Shown: piece by piece, positions 50,206-60,980 of the stretch
How the letters are laid out: the number at the start of each line of letters is the position of its first letter
Position numbering within the stretch: the first letter of the stretch is position 1
Origin: Auricularia sp. M13
Lineage: Eukaryota > Basidiomycota > Agaricomycetes > Auriculariales > Auriculariaceae
DNA: 64,000 nt
NCBI GenBank assembly: GCA_037042915.1
Contig: CM073202.1
Span: 2,480,001-2,544,000 of the forward strand
Direction: 5' to 3'
Translations under genes and position numbers: made by a program
Notes under the pieces: generated by a model
Seen by the model: only the letters and a program-made list of their open reading frames with translations
Told to the model about the DNA's origin: nothing
Databases searched by the model: none

Positions 50206-50625
50206 TCTTCGGAAGCCCGTGCTGTACGGCCCGGTCTACTGCTACTGCTACTGTACACTCCCCACCGCCCTGCCATCCTTCGTGCGTGCATTATAGATGT
50301 ACAATTTTGCCGCGAGGCGCTATTCCTGCCCGTGCAAAGTTTACAGTGCAGTCGAACCGCGGTGTGATTGCGAAGCTTGTCAAAGTTGCTGAATGCTTTG
50401 TTTGTCAGAGTTCGACCTTCGAGAACGCAGCCTCCGCCATTGAATATTGAAGCCTCGTTTGAATTGGCCATGGCCCATTGCGGATCCTCGGCCTCCGGTA
50501 TTCTGACTGCAAGACTGCGATTGAATGGGCTGTCGGTTCATTGCTTCGATGTAGGCGAATGGGTTGGACTGAGGAAGGTTCAGAGCTCGCGAGCCTTCTT
50601 CGCCTTTCTCCTCCCTGCTCTCTCG
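50206..50625. other. intergenic between tandem genes
   Basis: 3' UTR of OLA1 and promoter of GTPase copy B. Nothing else seen. Confidence 0.5.
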
Positions 50626-53600
50626 ATGACTGCCGATGTTACAGCTACAGTTCAAGAACGTCTCACCTCCGACATGCTCACGGACGAGCCGTCCAAGGAC
50701 GATGCAGATACCAAGGACCTCGAGAACGTTCAAGCTGTCGCGCCATCGCCCTCGCCCGTCGAGGCCATCATCAGCGATATCCGCAGCGCGATCGACCAAC
50801 TGCAACCTATCGCGGGCGCTACACAGGCTGCTGGATGGCACGCCTCGCTGAGAACGTGAGTACATTGCGCGTTTGATCTTCGCCGACCTTGCACGTCGTT
50901 GCGGGGTTTGGGGCCGACTTGTGACTGAATGCTGCACGCAGCGTCCGCGACGAAGCGGCTCGCAAACCTGAAGTTCTTGTTGCCTTCGTCGGGGGTGCGC
51001 ATAGACATGGGAGAAAGACGGGGCGAGACAACTGAACTTTCAATTGCGTTCTAGCGACCGGCGCGGGCAAGTCGTCGCTCATCAATGCCCTCTTGGGAGG
51101 TGAGTCGCCTGCCCGGGTGGAGGGCCTGTCCTCTCTGACTCTTGGTTCACAAATGCAGACCATATCGTCCCGACGTCGGGCGTCAAGTGTTAGTCGAGTA
51201 GAGTACGGACCATCGGCGGCATGTTGCTGATTAGGCGCTGCAGCCTGCACGTCCACTCCGATCCTCGTTTCGTACCACGATCATGACCAAGTTCGCGCGA
51301 AGATCGAGTTCGTGTCTACGGAAAGCTGGCGGGAGGAGGTCCGCCTCTTCCTCGAGGCGCTCGTCGAGGCGGGCGGTATGCCCGCAAAGCTCGCCGACGA
51401 CGCCCAAGAGGCATGGCACAGGGTGCGCTCGTTCGACCGCCCCTCACTGCGCATCACCAACCGACGGTGCTCGTCATCGTATAGATTCGCGTTGTCTACC
51501 CCAAGCTCACGCCGCAAACACTGCACCGCATGACCGCCGAGCAAGTCCTCGCGAGCGACGCGAACACCGCGGCCAAGCTGGGCACGACGATAGCTTTCTC
51601 CTCCGCGCCGGCGTTCTTCAACCAGGAGCTGCAGCACTACACGCGCGCGCGCAACTCGAAGGACGACGGCGGAGACTTGTGGCCGCTCATCGCGCAGATT
51701 GCCATCAGCTGCAGGGCGCCGGTGCTCGCGTCCGGCATCGCGCTCGTCGACCTGCCCGGCGTGCTGGACTCCAACGCCGCCCGCGCGGCCGTCGCGGGCG
51801 AGTACATGAAGCGATGCCACAACGTTTTCGTGGTCGCCCCAATCAAGCGCGCGGCCACGGACCAGGTTGCCCGAGGTAACGTAGCCCGTCTTTGAGAATC
51901 ATTGGTGAATATGTTAATGACGCGAGGGCTCGTAGACCTCATGGGAGACGCGTTTAAAACGCAGTTGATGAGTGAGTAGACGGTTGAGGGTTGGGCTCAG
52001 ACTTGCTCATCGTCTCGCGCAGTGGGTGCGAGTGTGACAGATGATTTCTATCTTGACTAACCGCGAGCATTCCTTGAATGCAGATGGAAAGTGAGTGATG
52101 ACTATGTCGCATGCTACCCCCGCCTGCTCAACTCGCTGCCCCAGGTATAGCGCAAATTCCGTCACCCTCATAGCTACCTGCAACGACGACATATTGTGCT
52201 CCGAAATCATCTCAGAGTTCTCTCTTGAGGCGGTCTCCGGATGGGCGCGTCTTCAAAACCAACTGAAGACCGTAGATGCTCAGATAAATGACGCCAGCAC
52301 GGAGCTTGAGGATCTGCAGAACCAAAGTACGCCTTGCCACGGCATTTTAGCATAGCGTTAATCCGATTGATGCACCTCTAGTGCGGCATTTGAATCCGAG
52401 CGAAATGGCTTTGGACGACCCAGCACAGTCGCACTCTGGCACTAACAAGACCTTGAAGCGTTCTTCAGACGCGGTCGTGACAGGCCGATCGCCGACGAAG
52501 AAGCAAAAGATAGACGGCATCATCGTTGCAGCAGGTCCAATCGATCCTGCTTTGCTACAGGTCCAATGCACTGGGAATCCTCATGCGGACGTTACATTCT
52601 CAAACAAGATGCTCACGGTCACAACAAGAGCAAGCCTTGCCAGCGCGATAGCTGCGAAAGAGACCGAGGTATCAGCGCTCATTTGTACCAGCAACGACCT
52701 CAATCAGGACTGCACAAAATTTTGTGCAAAGACCAGAAGCGATGTCGGTTCAGCATAATTCACGCTTGCACGGTTTCTCACTGGGAGTTGCAGTGGACTC
52801 GCAACGAACTCCAAGAACAGTTTAGAGAGGGTCGGCTTGCCCTGTGTGGCGCAGACGATTCTTCAGAGCCCGCAGGTTCGTTTCAAGACGTTGAACAAAT
52901 TTGTAACTTACTCACCTCATATTAGAAGATGAAGATTTTATCAATGTATTTCCCGTGTCCGCGCGCGATTACCTCAAGTTGTTAGGTATGTAACGCCCGC
53001 TCCTAGGCATTCCTTGGATCGTAACGTGGGACGTTCAAAGGCAAATCCCCACTGGATGGACATACACCGCTGACTTTCCAGACGGCCGAAGAGACTGGTA
53101 TCCCCGCCGTCATCGAGTTCTGCCGCAATGTTGGGCAGAAAGGCTCGCGCATGGCGAAGCACCGTCAGGCGATGAAGCTTTCCGCCATGGTCATGCAGCT
53201 CCAATCCTATGTGTCCAAGAAGAGCTGCATAGCGTATGAAGAGCACTCACGTCCTGAAGATGCCCCGGACGACATAGCCTCACAGGGCCTGGTGCGTGGC
53301 ACTTACGGATTTCTATGCAATGTCCTTACTGGCCTTTTGCATTATGACAGAAAAGCGTTACACCGCATCGTATAGCAGCTGTTTGTCGAGAGTCTTTCTC
53401 TCGTGCTACTTTGCGCACTGACTTCCGTTCAGAGCCTTCGTCACATCTCAGATACTACATCCTCAGAGATGATGCACAGGGTACTTTTCCCTCAGATGGT
53501 TGCCGCACCAGCAGAGGTGCATTGAAACTTCTTCTCTACGTGTGCTATCCGAGCTGACAAAAATATGCAGGCGGCGCCCACGGTTAGTGCCCACATAGAG

Positions 53601-54642
53601 AAGGCCGTGAAGGCCGTCAAACATTGGCGCACGCTCAAAGCTAGTATGCTGCTGGTTTTAATTTATTCTAGCACTGATCTTTATTGATGCTCGGTTTGAT
53701 CAGTACTCCGAAGGGACGGCTCCTGGAAGGAACACAATTGGAATGGACAAGCCGTCGCAGCGATGACAGTGCACTTTGCTGAGAGGTGAGAGGTTATTAA
53801 TCCGGACGAATGCGCTGAAGCTCGCGAATAGTTGGCGACGTGAGCTTGCATGTCGTTGTTTGAGAGACAACACTAGTGCTATCTTAAAATCCATCGACGC
53901 GCTCGATGCTTCCTCTCCACCAGACAGCCAATTTCGAATTGCTAAATACAAGGCTAATGTTCTTGCCCAAGCGAAGGCGAGCTTTTCCAGAGCGATGATG
54001 CGTACGAGTTAACTATTCGCTACAGTCCTGTTCCCAGCGTGCAACCGACAAGGTGAGGACAATCAACCGAATCTGTGTCACTCATTTCTAAGACGTGTGT
54101 ACACAGTGCAGGACCATGATACGCTCCCGCCAGGCCGTAATCTCGCGTACGATGGATACGAAGTTTACCGCCCAGATGCGCGCCACTTATCAGCGCGCCT
54201 CCGCACTCACTGGCTTAGGAGTTATGGCGCAATCAATGGTATTTGGAGACACACTTATAAGACTGTGTCGATGGCTCATTTGTTTCAAAACCAGAGTCTG
54301 GTCTGTCAGGCCATGGATGATAAATGCCTGGAGATACTCACATCCATCGTCAACGAGAGTATCGATGCTCTACGCTCCGCGGCGCAAGAAGCGCTCTGTG
54401 AATATCACAACTCCTTGCAAGAGCTCGCAGAGTTGGTAGGTCGAGGCGATGAGACCTATCATTGGCAGAGCATGCGCGCTAACCGCTTCTCTTAGGTCGA
54501 ATCGCTGTTGTTGCCCATCTTGGTCATGAAGGACGAGATGTCTGACGGCCCTCTTCAAGAAGACCTGGCCATGGTCATGGCTAAGTTGGAGGCAATTAAC
54601 AAAGCTATCAAAAGCTACGAGGATGGTGAGCAACAGCTCTGA
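50626..54642 (+). CDS. SLIP-GC-like dynamin-type GTPase (copy B)
   Basis: Paralogue of copies A and C. Exons: 50626..50855, 50942..50994, 51055..51099, 51159..51188, 51244..51422, 51485..51875, 51936..51971, 52023..52025 (3 nt), 52084..52090 (7 nt), 52145..52326, 52382..52743, 52794..52875, 52926..52985, 53041..53291, 53376..53516, 53571..53643, 53704..53785, 53832..54001, then two or three 3' exons not fixed exactly, stop at 54642. P-loop GATGAGKSSLINALLG, VPTSGVK, G3 VDLPGVLDSN, VVAPIKRAATD; G4 reads TCNDD as in copy C. A Ser/Lys-rich insert has KRSSDAV...SPTKKQKI, a bipartite nuclear-localisation-like pattern. The rest is helical and dynamin-stalk-like, ending AIKSYEDGEQQL. The 5' half is GC-rich and the 3' half, from about 52 kb, AT-richer. 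Function unknown; vertebrate SLIP-GC is nuclear and affects genome stability. Confidence 0.85.
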
Positions 54643-55841
54643 AGCGATCGACGCATGTATCCGACGTGTCAATGTATGGGTACCGGCAACGGCCTTCAAG
54701 TGATCGGCCGGCTTAGTCAGCGAGTTTCCGCCCATCCGGAGTAGTTGCTTTCCTGCAAGCCGTTGAATTTTTTCCCCGACATAAGGGCTATTTAATTACG
54801 TGTATAAGGTGTTATAGATACATTTTACAAAGTTTTGTTGCTCATGACCTGTAATGATGCAGCCAAAATCCTCACAGTCCAAGGATTGGACATTCCGTTT
54901 GCAATCCAAAGCACCCTTACGCAAGAAATACCATCCATTCGGCTCCCACTGGTCACATAATGCATTAAGAAGTTACTCTGCCGTAAATTACGACTTCAGA
55001 GCCTCGGGAAGCAGTAACATGGAGAGGAGGAGAGCCTACATGCCTGCTACCTCCTTGGATACCACTGGGATAAGAAGCAGCTTCTCCAGCACTAAGAGAA
55101 GGCATGTGTTGCAGTCATATAGCATACCCAGGCTTTCAGGCTGCGATTGAAGGGTTATCAACTTCATTCAGTGCCGAACACACCGAGTGGCGAGCAGAGT
55201 TGATTACGTAACATATGTATCGGCTTCAAATGGAGGCATTCTTAGGAAAATCCGTGCTAGAGAATGGCTCGAAGAAATTTCTCGAAACTCGAGTTTCAAT
55301 GCCAGGAACGTTCCCTCTGAAAATTGTTCGGAGCAGAATTTGAATAACTGCAAGGGAATATATATATTTGTTGCGTAACTCACTTGTCCTTTTGATTAAC
55401 CAAAATCCGCCCGAACAAAGTTCTTATATTTAATTATAATAATTATTTGGATAAGAATCAGAAGTTCAGAGGAAGGGTGGCCTGAAAGCGCTGTATCGGA
55501 CAAGGACTCCATACGGAGTTAGCCGCTGATGGATAACTCCTTGACGGCGTTGCCGGTACCCACAATGTACTGCCGCACCGTGTCCCCGGCCATGCATGTG
55601 TCAGGAATAGAATGCAAATCCACGTCGCGCACGACCTGACTGAGATCCTGATAAAGCCCAAGAGTGTAATATTCTAGAAAATACAGTTTGTGTACATAGC
55701 AGACATGGGTCAATTTCTACAGTTCGTGGTGACGGACGGCAAAGCTGCTGCCGCAAGCGCAGTAGATGTGCACGAAGGCTGTTTGCGTCGGTGCGTAAAA
55801 GCAGGCAGGATGATGACAAGCCGCGGCGAGTAACTTGGTGT
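54643..55841. other. AT-rich intergenic stretch
   Basis: From about 54750 to 55460 the sequence is clearly AT-richer than the rest of the window, with runs such as TTATATTTAATTATAATAAT. No gene, terminal repeats or RNA recognised. A minus-strand ORF at 55519-55713 is short and unassigned. Confidence 0.5.
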
Positions 55842-56104
55842 TCACCATTTGCGCTTCATCTACGCCGACATGTGAGCCAGAAGTGACGGGCGCGGTGGAC
55901 GATACGCACCGCTGTTTGTACGCAGTCCTTGAACTTTGCAAACTCTGCCGAGCACATGTCCTTGCGCGCGTCCTGGTACGATGCGGCGACGCAGGCGCCA
56001 TAGGCCTTTGCGGACGCTGCGCACGTTGTCGTGCTCGCGACGGCCATTCTGCGAAGAGGGCGCGTGATGCGCTCGGCGGCAGGGGCAGTGGCGAGGGCGG
56101 ACAT
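55842..56104 (-). CDS. twin-CX9C mitochondrial protein, NDUFAF8-like
   Basis: Exons in gene order: 55910..56104 and 55842..55859; 70 aa. The core has two CX9C motifs, CAASAKAYGAC and CSAEFAKFKDC, separated by VAASYQDARKDM. Two disulfides between them would form the CHCH helical hairpin imported through the MIA40 pathway into the mitochondrial intermembrane space. The AYGxCV and KDMCxxEF details resemble NDUFAF8, a complex I assembly factor, rather than COX17 or MIC19. The last exon of 18 nt encodes MKRKW and a stop; without it the frame runs on through a poor tail. A second Met at 56047 is an alternative start. Confidence 0.75.
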
Positions 56105-57303
56105 GGCTATGGCAGCTGGGTACGTGGGTGGCCGGGTGCACGATGCGTGCTGGCTTTATCAGGTTTATGTGGCGCGCGTTTGCTGGCCAGAACGCGGGGC
56201 TCGACCTCCGGCCGGAAAAGATGTCTCGCTCTCGAAGCCAGCAAACCTCTCTCTTCGCTGGGGCATGCAGTGCCCGGGAACGCTCTCGCTCTTTGGGGCT
56301 ATGCTCGCGGTTGATGACGGTTTAGGCTTTCTGTGATTGGCCAGCATGATATGAAAGCTCCTACCTCCCCGAAATCCTTGCAAGACCTTGAATTTACGCG
56401 ATTATATGCACTAGCTATGTATGATGTCTTTCCTGTTAGACTCGTGCCTACGTAGCTGACTTCAGTATTATTCCACCGCACACCGTCAGGTTCCTCGAAG
56501 ATCGGTTCTGGGCTCACGCAATGCTAATGTCATGAGCGCGTCAATTTCCACATGGACTGTACACTGTGCTCTGCAGGACGAGCAGGACCGGTGCACGACG
56601 CAGCACGGCGCAAAACTTCCTACTTTCCTGCAAGTCATGGCCCGACCAAGGTTTCGATGGGTGCAACATCGGAAACGGTCCAGGGTCGACGACATAATCA
56701 ACTTTCAGCATCGAAAACAAGGGGTGTGGCGCCGCGAATTCTGCGCTTCCACCCTGCGTAAAAGCTGGCTCCGGTCCCAGAGTATCTTCCCCTGGTTGAT
56801 CTTCCCGACATTCTTGTAATCACCTCAAAGGTCAGAAGCATGACATCTGGGCAGCGCGCGACGACGTTGCAATTGGGGCCCCAACTCAGACCCCTTCGAA
56901 GCAGCAAGGCTGGTTCCAGTCGAGCGTGCGCAAATTCGGAGCGGTCAGACAGAGGCCGCGCAGTCATCCATGCAAGGTGTTAGACGTACAAATTCTGATA
57001 TGGCTTTTCTACAGAACGCCGCGCAACCCTTCAGGCAGATCGGGAACGTGTATACCGCCAGGATAGGTGACCTAGGGTTGGTCCAAGGCTGCTGCTAGGC
57101 GCTGTAAGCCATTGCTCAGTAACGGACCGGACGACCCGATGTCGACGACTCGAAGCGTTAGAAGGAAGAAAGGTACCCGAAGTGGAGATCCAATGGAGTC
57201 GGTGGGTATCGGACTGGGATCCACAAATGTGACGAGGAGACGCGTCGTCGAGTGCAACAAGTCACGACAAACTGATTGACAGTCGAAGGGCTGCTCCAAG
57301 GCC
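56105..57303. other. intergenic
   Basis: No ORF with family motifs on either strand; no CaaX-type pheromone ORF was seen. It holds the upstream region of the NDUFAF8-like gene and the 3' side of the MYND gene. Confidence 0.5.
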
Positions 57304-58680
57304 TCAGTCTCTGAGCCAGAGAACAAATTGTTGAATATCGAGCTTCGACCAATCAAGGCTCAGGAGCACGTCCTCAAATCCACTCGTGTCCTTCTCCAGC
57401 ACCGGTCTCAAGCTGCGCAGGATGGGACACAGATCCTTGTGGGGCAAAGTCACCCGCTTCCAGTCGGCCATCTGGCATCCTTTGCAGCAGTACTGCGTGA
57501 ACTTGCACCCGGCGCACAGCGGCAGCGGCTTGCCGCCTTCGCTCTCGGTGATGCCGTTCGTACACAAGGGGCCGTAGCAGGTGCGGCGATAGTACCGACG
57601 ATTGAGCAGGATCTTGATCGGCGCGAGCGTGGACGTGTTCACCCTGCGGAGCTTGAGCTGCCAGGCGCGGGCGTGCGCGTGCAGCTCGCCGTGCGGGTGC
57701 AGCTTGTGCGCGCGGACGGCGAGCCTGCAGAGCCCGTCGATCACCCACTCGTTCTCGGTCTTGTCGACCGCGGCGTCTTGTGCGATTACGTCCAGCGCGT
57801 GGCTCAGCGCGGGCAGGAGCACAGCGCCGAACCCGCCGCAGAGCGCGTCTATGTCGTCCAAGCTGGCGTCAGGCCCGTCGCAGATCGTCCTGATGAAGCC
57901 CGCGGCGAGCATGACGGAGCGCGACCCGCGCAGCCAGCGCGCCGGGCGCGCCGGGCGGACGTACGGCACGGTCGCGGGCCAGGTGAATGCGTCCCGCGCC
58001 AGGTCGGCGTTGAGCATCTGGACGAGAAGCCAGACGAGGCGCTCGCGCAGCGGTGACTGGAGGACGTGCGGAAACACCAGCGAGCGGCACCCGACGATCA
58101 CCGTCTGCAGGTATGCGACCATATTCGGCGAGAAGAGCTGGCAGCACCAGTGCAGGTGCATTTCTGCGCTCTGGCGCGCGCCGAGCGGGACGAGGTCGTT
58201 GGGCTGGAGCGGCCATCGGCCGCTCTTCGTCCCGAACGTCTTCTTGGGCCCAGAGATGCTGAAGAGCGAGGAGCGCCGGCCCTCGCCTGGCGCGACACAG
58301 ACCGCCAGACAGCAATACAACGCGTGGAAGAATCGATGCACAGGGTCTTCTATGTCCGCATCGTCAGCCTTGATGTTGTAGCGATGGAAATCCAGCCTGC
58401 GGGCGGGGCATTTCGCAGCATTTGTACGCAGAGTTCTCCGTAGGGCAGCGAGTTCTACGGCTGTGCGCGGCGTGGTGACCGCGACGATGCAAGCGTTCCA
58501 GAAATCGTGACACGCTGGCTGGCGAGCCCCATCTGCCACCGACTCGTCGGACAGGACTCTTGACAAGGTATAGAAACAGTCTGGGCAGCATTTGGAACAG
58601 GCGGGGTCCTCGAGCTCGTGCGCCTTCTGCTGCATGTAGGAAATGAGTTCAGGAAGCTTCTTTGTCAGTCGCTTTGCCAT
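57304..58680 (-). CDS. MYND-type zinc-finger protein
   Basis: Single exon, 458 aa from the ATG at 58680. A MYND finger lies near residues 370-413: CYGPLC, CAGCKFTQYCCKGCQ, DWKRVTLPHKDLC, with the full CxxC-CxxC-CxxxC-HxxxC pattern. MYND fingers bind proline-rich peptides; no SET domain is present, so this is not a SMYD-type methyltransferase. The preceding 360 residues are alpha-helical in appearance and have cysteine-rich ends (CSKCCPDCFY). Such single-exon MYND proteins are expanded in Agaricomycetes. No specific role can be assigned. Confidence 0.85.
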   Translation of the reverse strand: MAKRLTKKLPELISYMQQKAHELEDPACSKCCPDCFYTLSRVLSDESVADGARQPACHDFWNACIVAVTTPRTAVELAALRRTLRTNAAKCPARRLDFHRYNIKADDADIEDPVHRFFHALYCCLAVCVAPGEGRRSSLFSISGPKKTFGTKSGRWPLQPNDLVPLGARQSAEMHLHWCCQLFSPNMVAYLQTVIVGCRSLVFPHVLQSPLRERLVWLLVQMLNADLARDAFTWPATVPYVRPARPARWLRGSRSVMLAAGFIRTICDGPDASLDDIDALCGGFGAVLLPALSHALDVIAQDAAVDKTENEWVIDGLCRLAVRAHKLHPHGELHAHARAWQLKLRRVNTSTLAPIKILLNRRYYRRTCYGPLCTNGITESEGGKPLPLCAGCKFTQYCCKGCQMADWKRVTLPHKDLCPILRSLRPVLEKDTSGFEDVLLSLDWSKLDIQQFVLWLRD

Positions 58681-60034
58681 GGTGCAGTGCTGCAAACGGC
58701 CCTGGCGACGGCGTCAGACGCAATCGTGAAACAAGCACTCTGCGAGCAGGACCTTTTCAGAAGCGTAGACGTAAGCGCTATGCACAATTATAAAACCTGA
58801 CGTCAAGGAGCAGACCAAGGCTTGTCACTGGCATCGGAGCAAGCCTGGGTAGGAACGTGACGGCGAAGTGCGGTAGAAGTTGAAACCTCGTTCACTGCCA
58901 GCCTGGCAGGTGACTTTGCCATTCCAGCAGCGTGCTCCATTTTTCGACAGCAGGTGCCATTGGCCGCAGCGCAAACAGCAGATGCTTCGTCCTCTCCGTT
59001 CACTCTCTCGACAGTCCTGGTCTCCTCGCTGCTTTCTACATTGATTCTTGATTCTTGCAAAACGGTGTTGGCAGGTCGCCCGAGTCCCGACGACATCGAC
59101 ACGTCTGAAAGCCATTGGATCTGCGATAGCCCGCGAATGCGCCAAGGCCATCAGCTCGATACGCTGCTTGTACACATCCTGCATTTGGCAGATACATGCT
59201 GGGGTGTTGCTAGCACATCGATCCCGCCCCTCCACAGCCCCCAAAGACTGTGGAATGTCAAACATGTCGCGAAGTTTGTGACCCGACGATGGTTGTCCTT
59301 GGTTTTCGTCCATTGTGCGTATCAGGCTTGCAACGCGCAGACGACTCGTTCGAATCGGTCAAGCCAACAAGAATTTCCCACTGGCTGGAACTTGAAGCTA
59401 ATTCATGTGGCACCTGGGCATGTTTCACCCACGACAGCTCTGCTTTCAGTCGCGGCGCCGAGATTGCAACCTTCTGAACATGGAGCTCAGGGTCGCCCGA
59501 CGATACGGAAGCTCACGAAAGGTCAATGACTTGGCTGATATCGTCGACGGTTGAACCTGTGCGATATCGTGTTCTGAACAGTGCGACTCTTGTTACACTG
59601 CTGTTCAAATGGGATCCGTGTTCCTGATTTGTCTGCCAGACACGATCTGCTGACAGTGCGAATCGATGAGGACCCAAGGCGGAATACATACACCTCTCGT
59701 TTCCGCTCGACCATGCTACGTCCAAATCAGAAGTGACGACGCACAAAGTGTAGCAGACGGGAGAAACCTGCCGAGAAATGTGCCATTGGACGAGTGTGAG
59801 GCCATTGCACGATATGCGACTATCCGAGAATTGCGAGTGCTGTGGCTAATCAGAGCTTCAGTCAGCCCCAGCTCAATAACCGACATTATGACTCACAATT
59901 TTCTACGCGACGAGATGCCCATCAAGCCTGACGCTTGTCTGTATTGCATGTGAGTGATGTTAGAATGCAGGCTGTATAGCTAACTGCCCATACCTCTGAG
60001 CTGCCGCAATAGACCTCTGCGGGCGGCCGAGTTC
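58681..60034. other. intergenic
   Basis: About 1.35 kb with short open frames only. No family motif, repeat or RNA gene recognised. Confidence 0.5.
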
Positions 60035-60765
60035 TCAAAGTCTGGCAAGCGGCGCATGGCCGTTGCGCAATATGCACTCCAGCCAGAATCTTGTAGCAGG
60101 CTCCCGAATTTCCTCGAGCATGCGCAGCGCTAGCTCCACATCGTTGAAAGGCGCGCTAAGGCTGGGGACTTCGACCTCGGGATCGGGTTGAAGACGGTAC
60201 AGAACGAGATATTCCATGAAGATGCCGAGGTGCAACTTCAGCCCGAAATTCATTCAGCCTGATTTTGGGAACAGGCTGGCGTATAGGAGTTTCTCAAGAA
60301 TGACGTGCCATCGAGGCACGCGGATGCGAGCGTACTCGGCGTCAAGAGGAGGCACAAGGACACGAAGTCTTCCGGGCTACTTTCGGCGTCGATAGAAAAA
60401 TAAGACTGCGGGACGATAGAGACGAATTCGGCGATTCGAGAGTTGCCCTCGTGCTTCAGGCGAACGACTCGGACATCTGGCCAGGGATCCTCGCGGTCCT
60501 TGGATGGATCAAAGATATCATACTGCTGTAAGGTACGTCGGTACTGAAACTCGTCCTGCAGGAGCCTGACCGCGAAGGGAACGAGAGCGTCTGGAGCAGG
60601 GAGCTGCTGCGTGAACAGCTCGCTCGGGACGTTGTGTACGAATGCTAGAGCGTCTTCGCCCCAGAGAACACAGGGGATGCCGTGGTCTGTTAGGTATCGG
60701 GCAGTCGTGAGTCTTCGATGCTGGAACAGGACACTAGGAGGCGGGGTGTCGTACGTGATGCACAT
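60035..60765 (-). pseudogene. degraded gene of a conserved Agaricomycete family of unknown function
   Basis: Reads from MCITYDTPPPSV at 60765 through TARYLTDHGIPCVLWGEDAL, a signature of a common basidiomycete family without assigned function, to SSPEDF at about 60355. There a one-base shift is needed to continue into VPPLDAEYARIRVPRWHVIL. That frame reaches an in-frame TGA after FPKSG (about 60257) and then continues as NFGLKLHLGIFMEYLVLYRL, ending at 60035. The three blocks are collinear and together make one protein, so a frameshift and a stop codon interrupt the gene. Two unusual introns could also explain it, but no good splice sites were found at either place. The family resembles proteins sometimes annotated as nucleotidyltransferase-like, which I could not verify. 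Confidence 0.65.
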
Positions 60766-60980
60766 GATGACAGGGAAGGAAACGATAAACGCTGAGTTGG
60801 AAACTTTACCCTCTCTCTTCAACCATGATGAGTCAACCTATCAGGTGGTATTTATGATTGCGGTACTAAACCGTGACAGCAATGCAATGATTAGTATTAA
60901 TGCGATCTATATGTTCCACTTTCGCAGGCATAAGTCCACCGAATTCTCCCGCTTTGGATAATTTAATGAAACCAAAGCAC

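Noticed and set aside
54097-54495. 132-aa open frame overlapping the 3' exons of GTPase copy B
   Set aside because: The alternative splicing with SRTMDTK and a 66-nt intron aligns to copy C (SRIMSRK); the long frame does not in its first half.
55519-55713. 64-aa minus-strand ORF (ends VKELSISG)
   Set aside because: Looks somewhat protein-like but is short, has no ATG-supported gene structure and no family I recognise.
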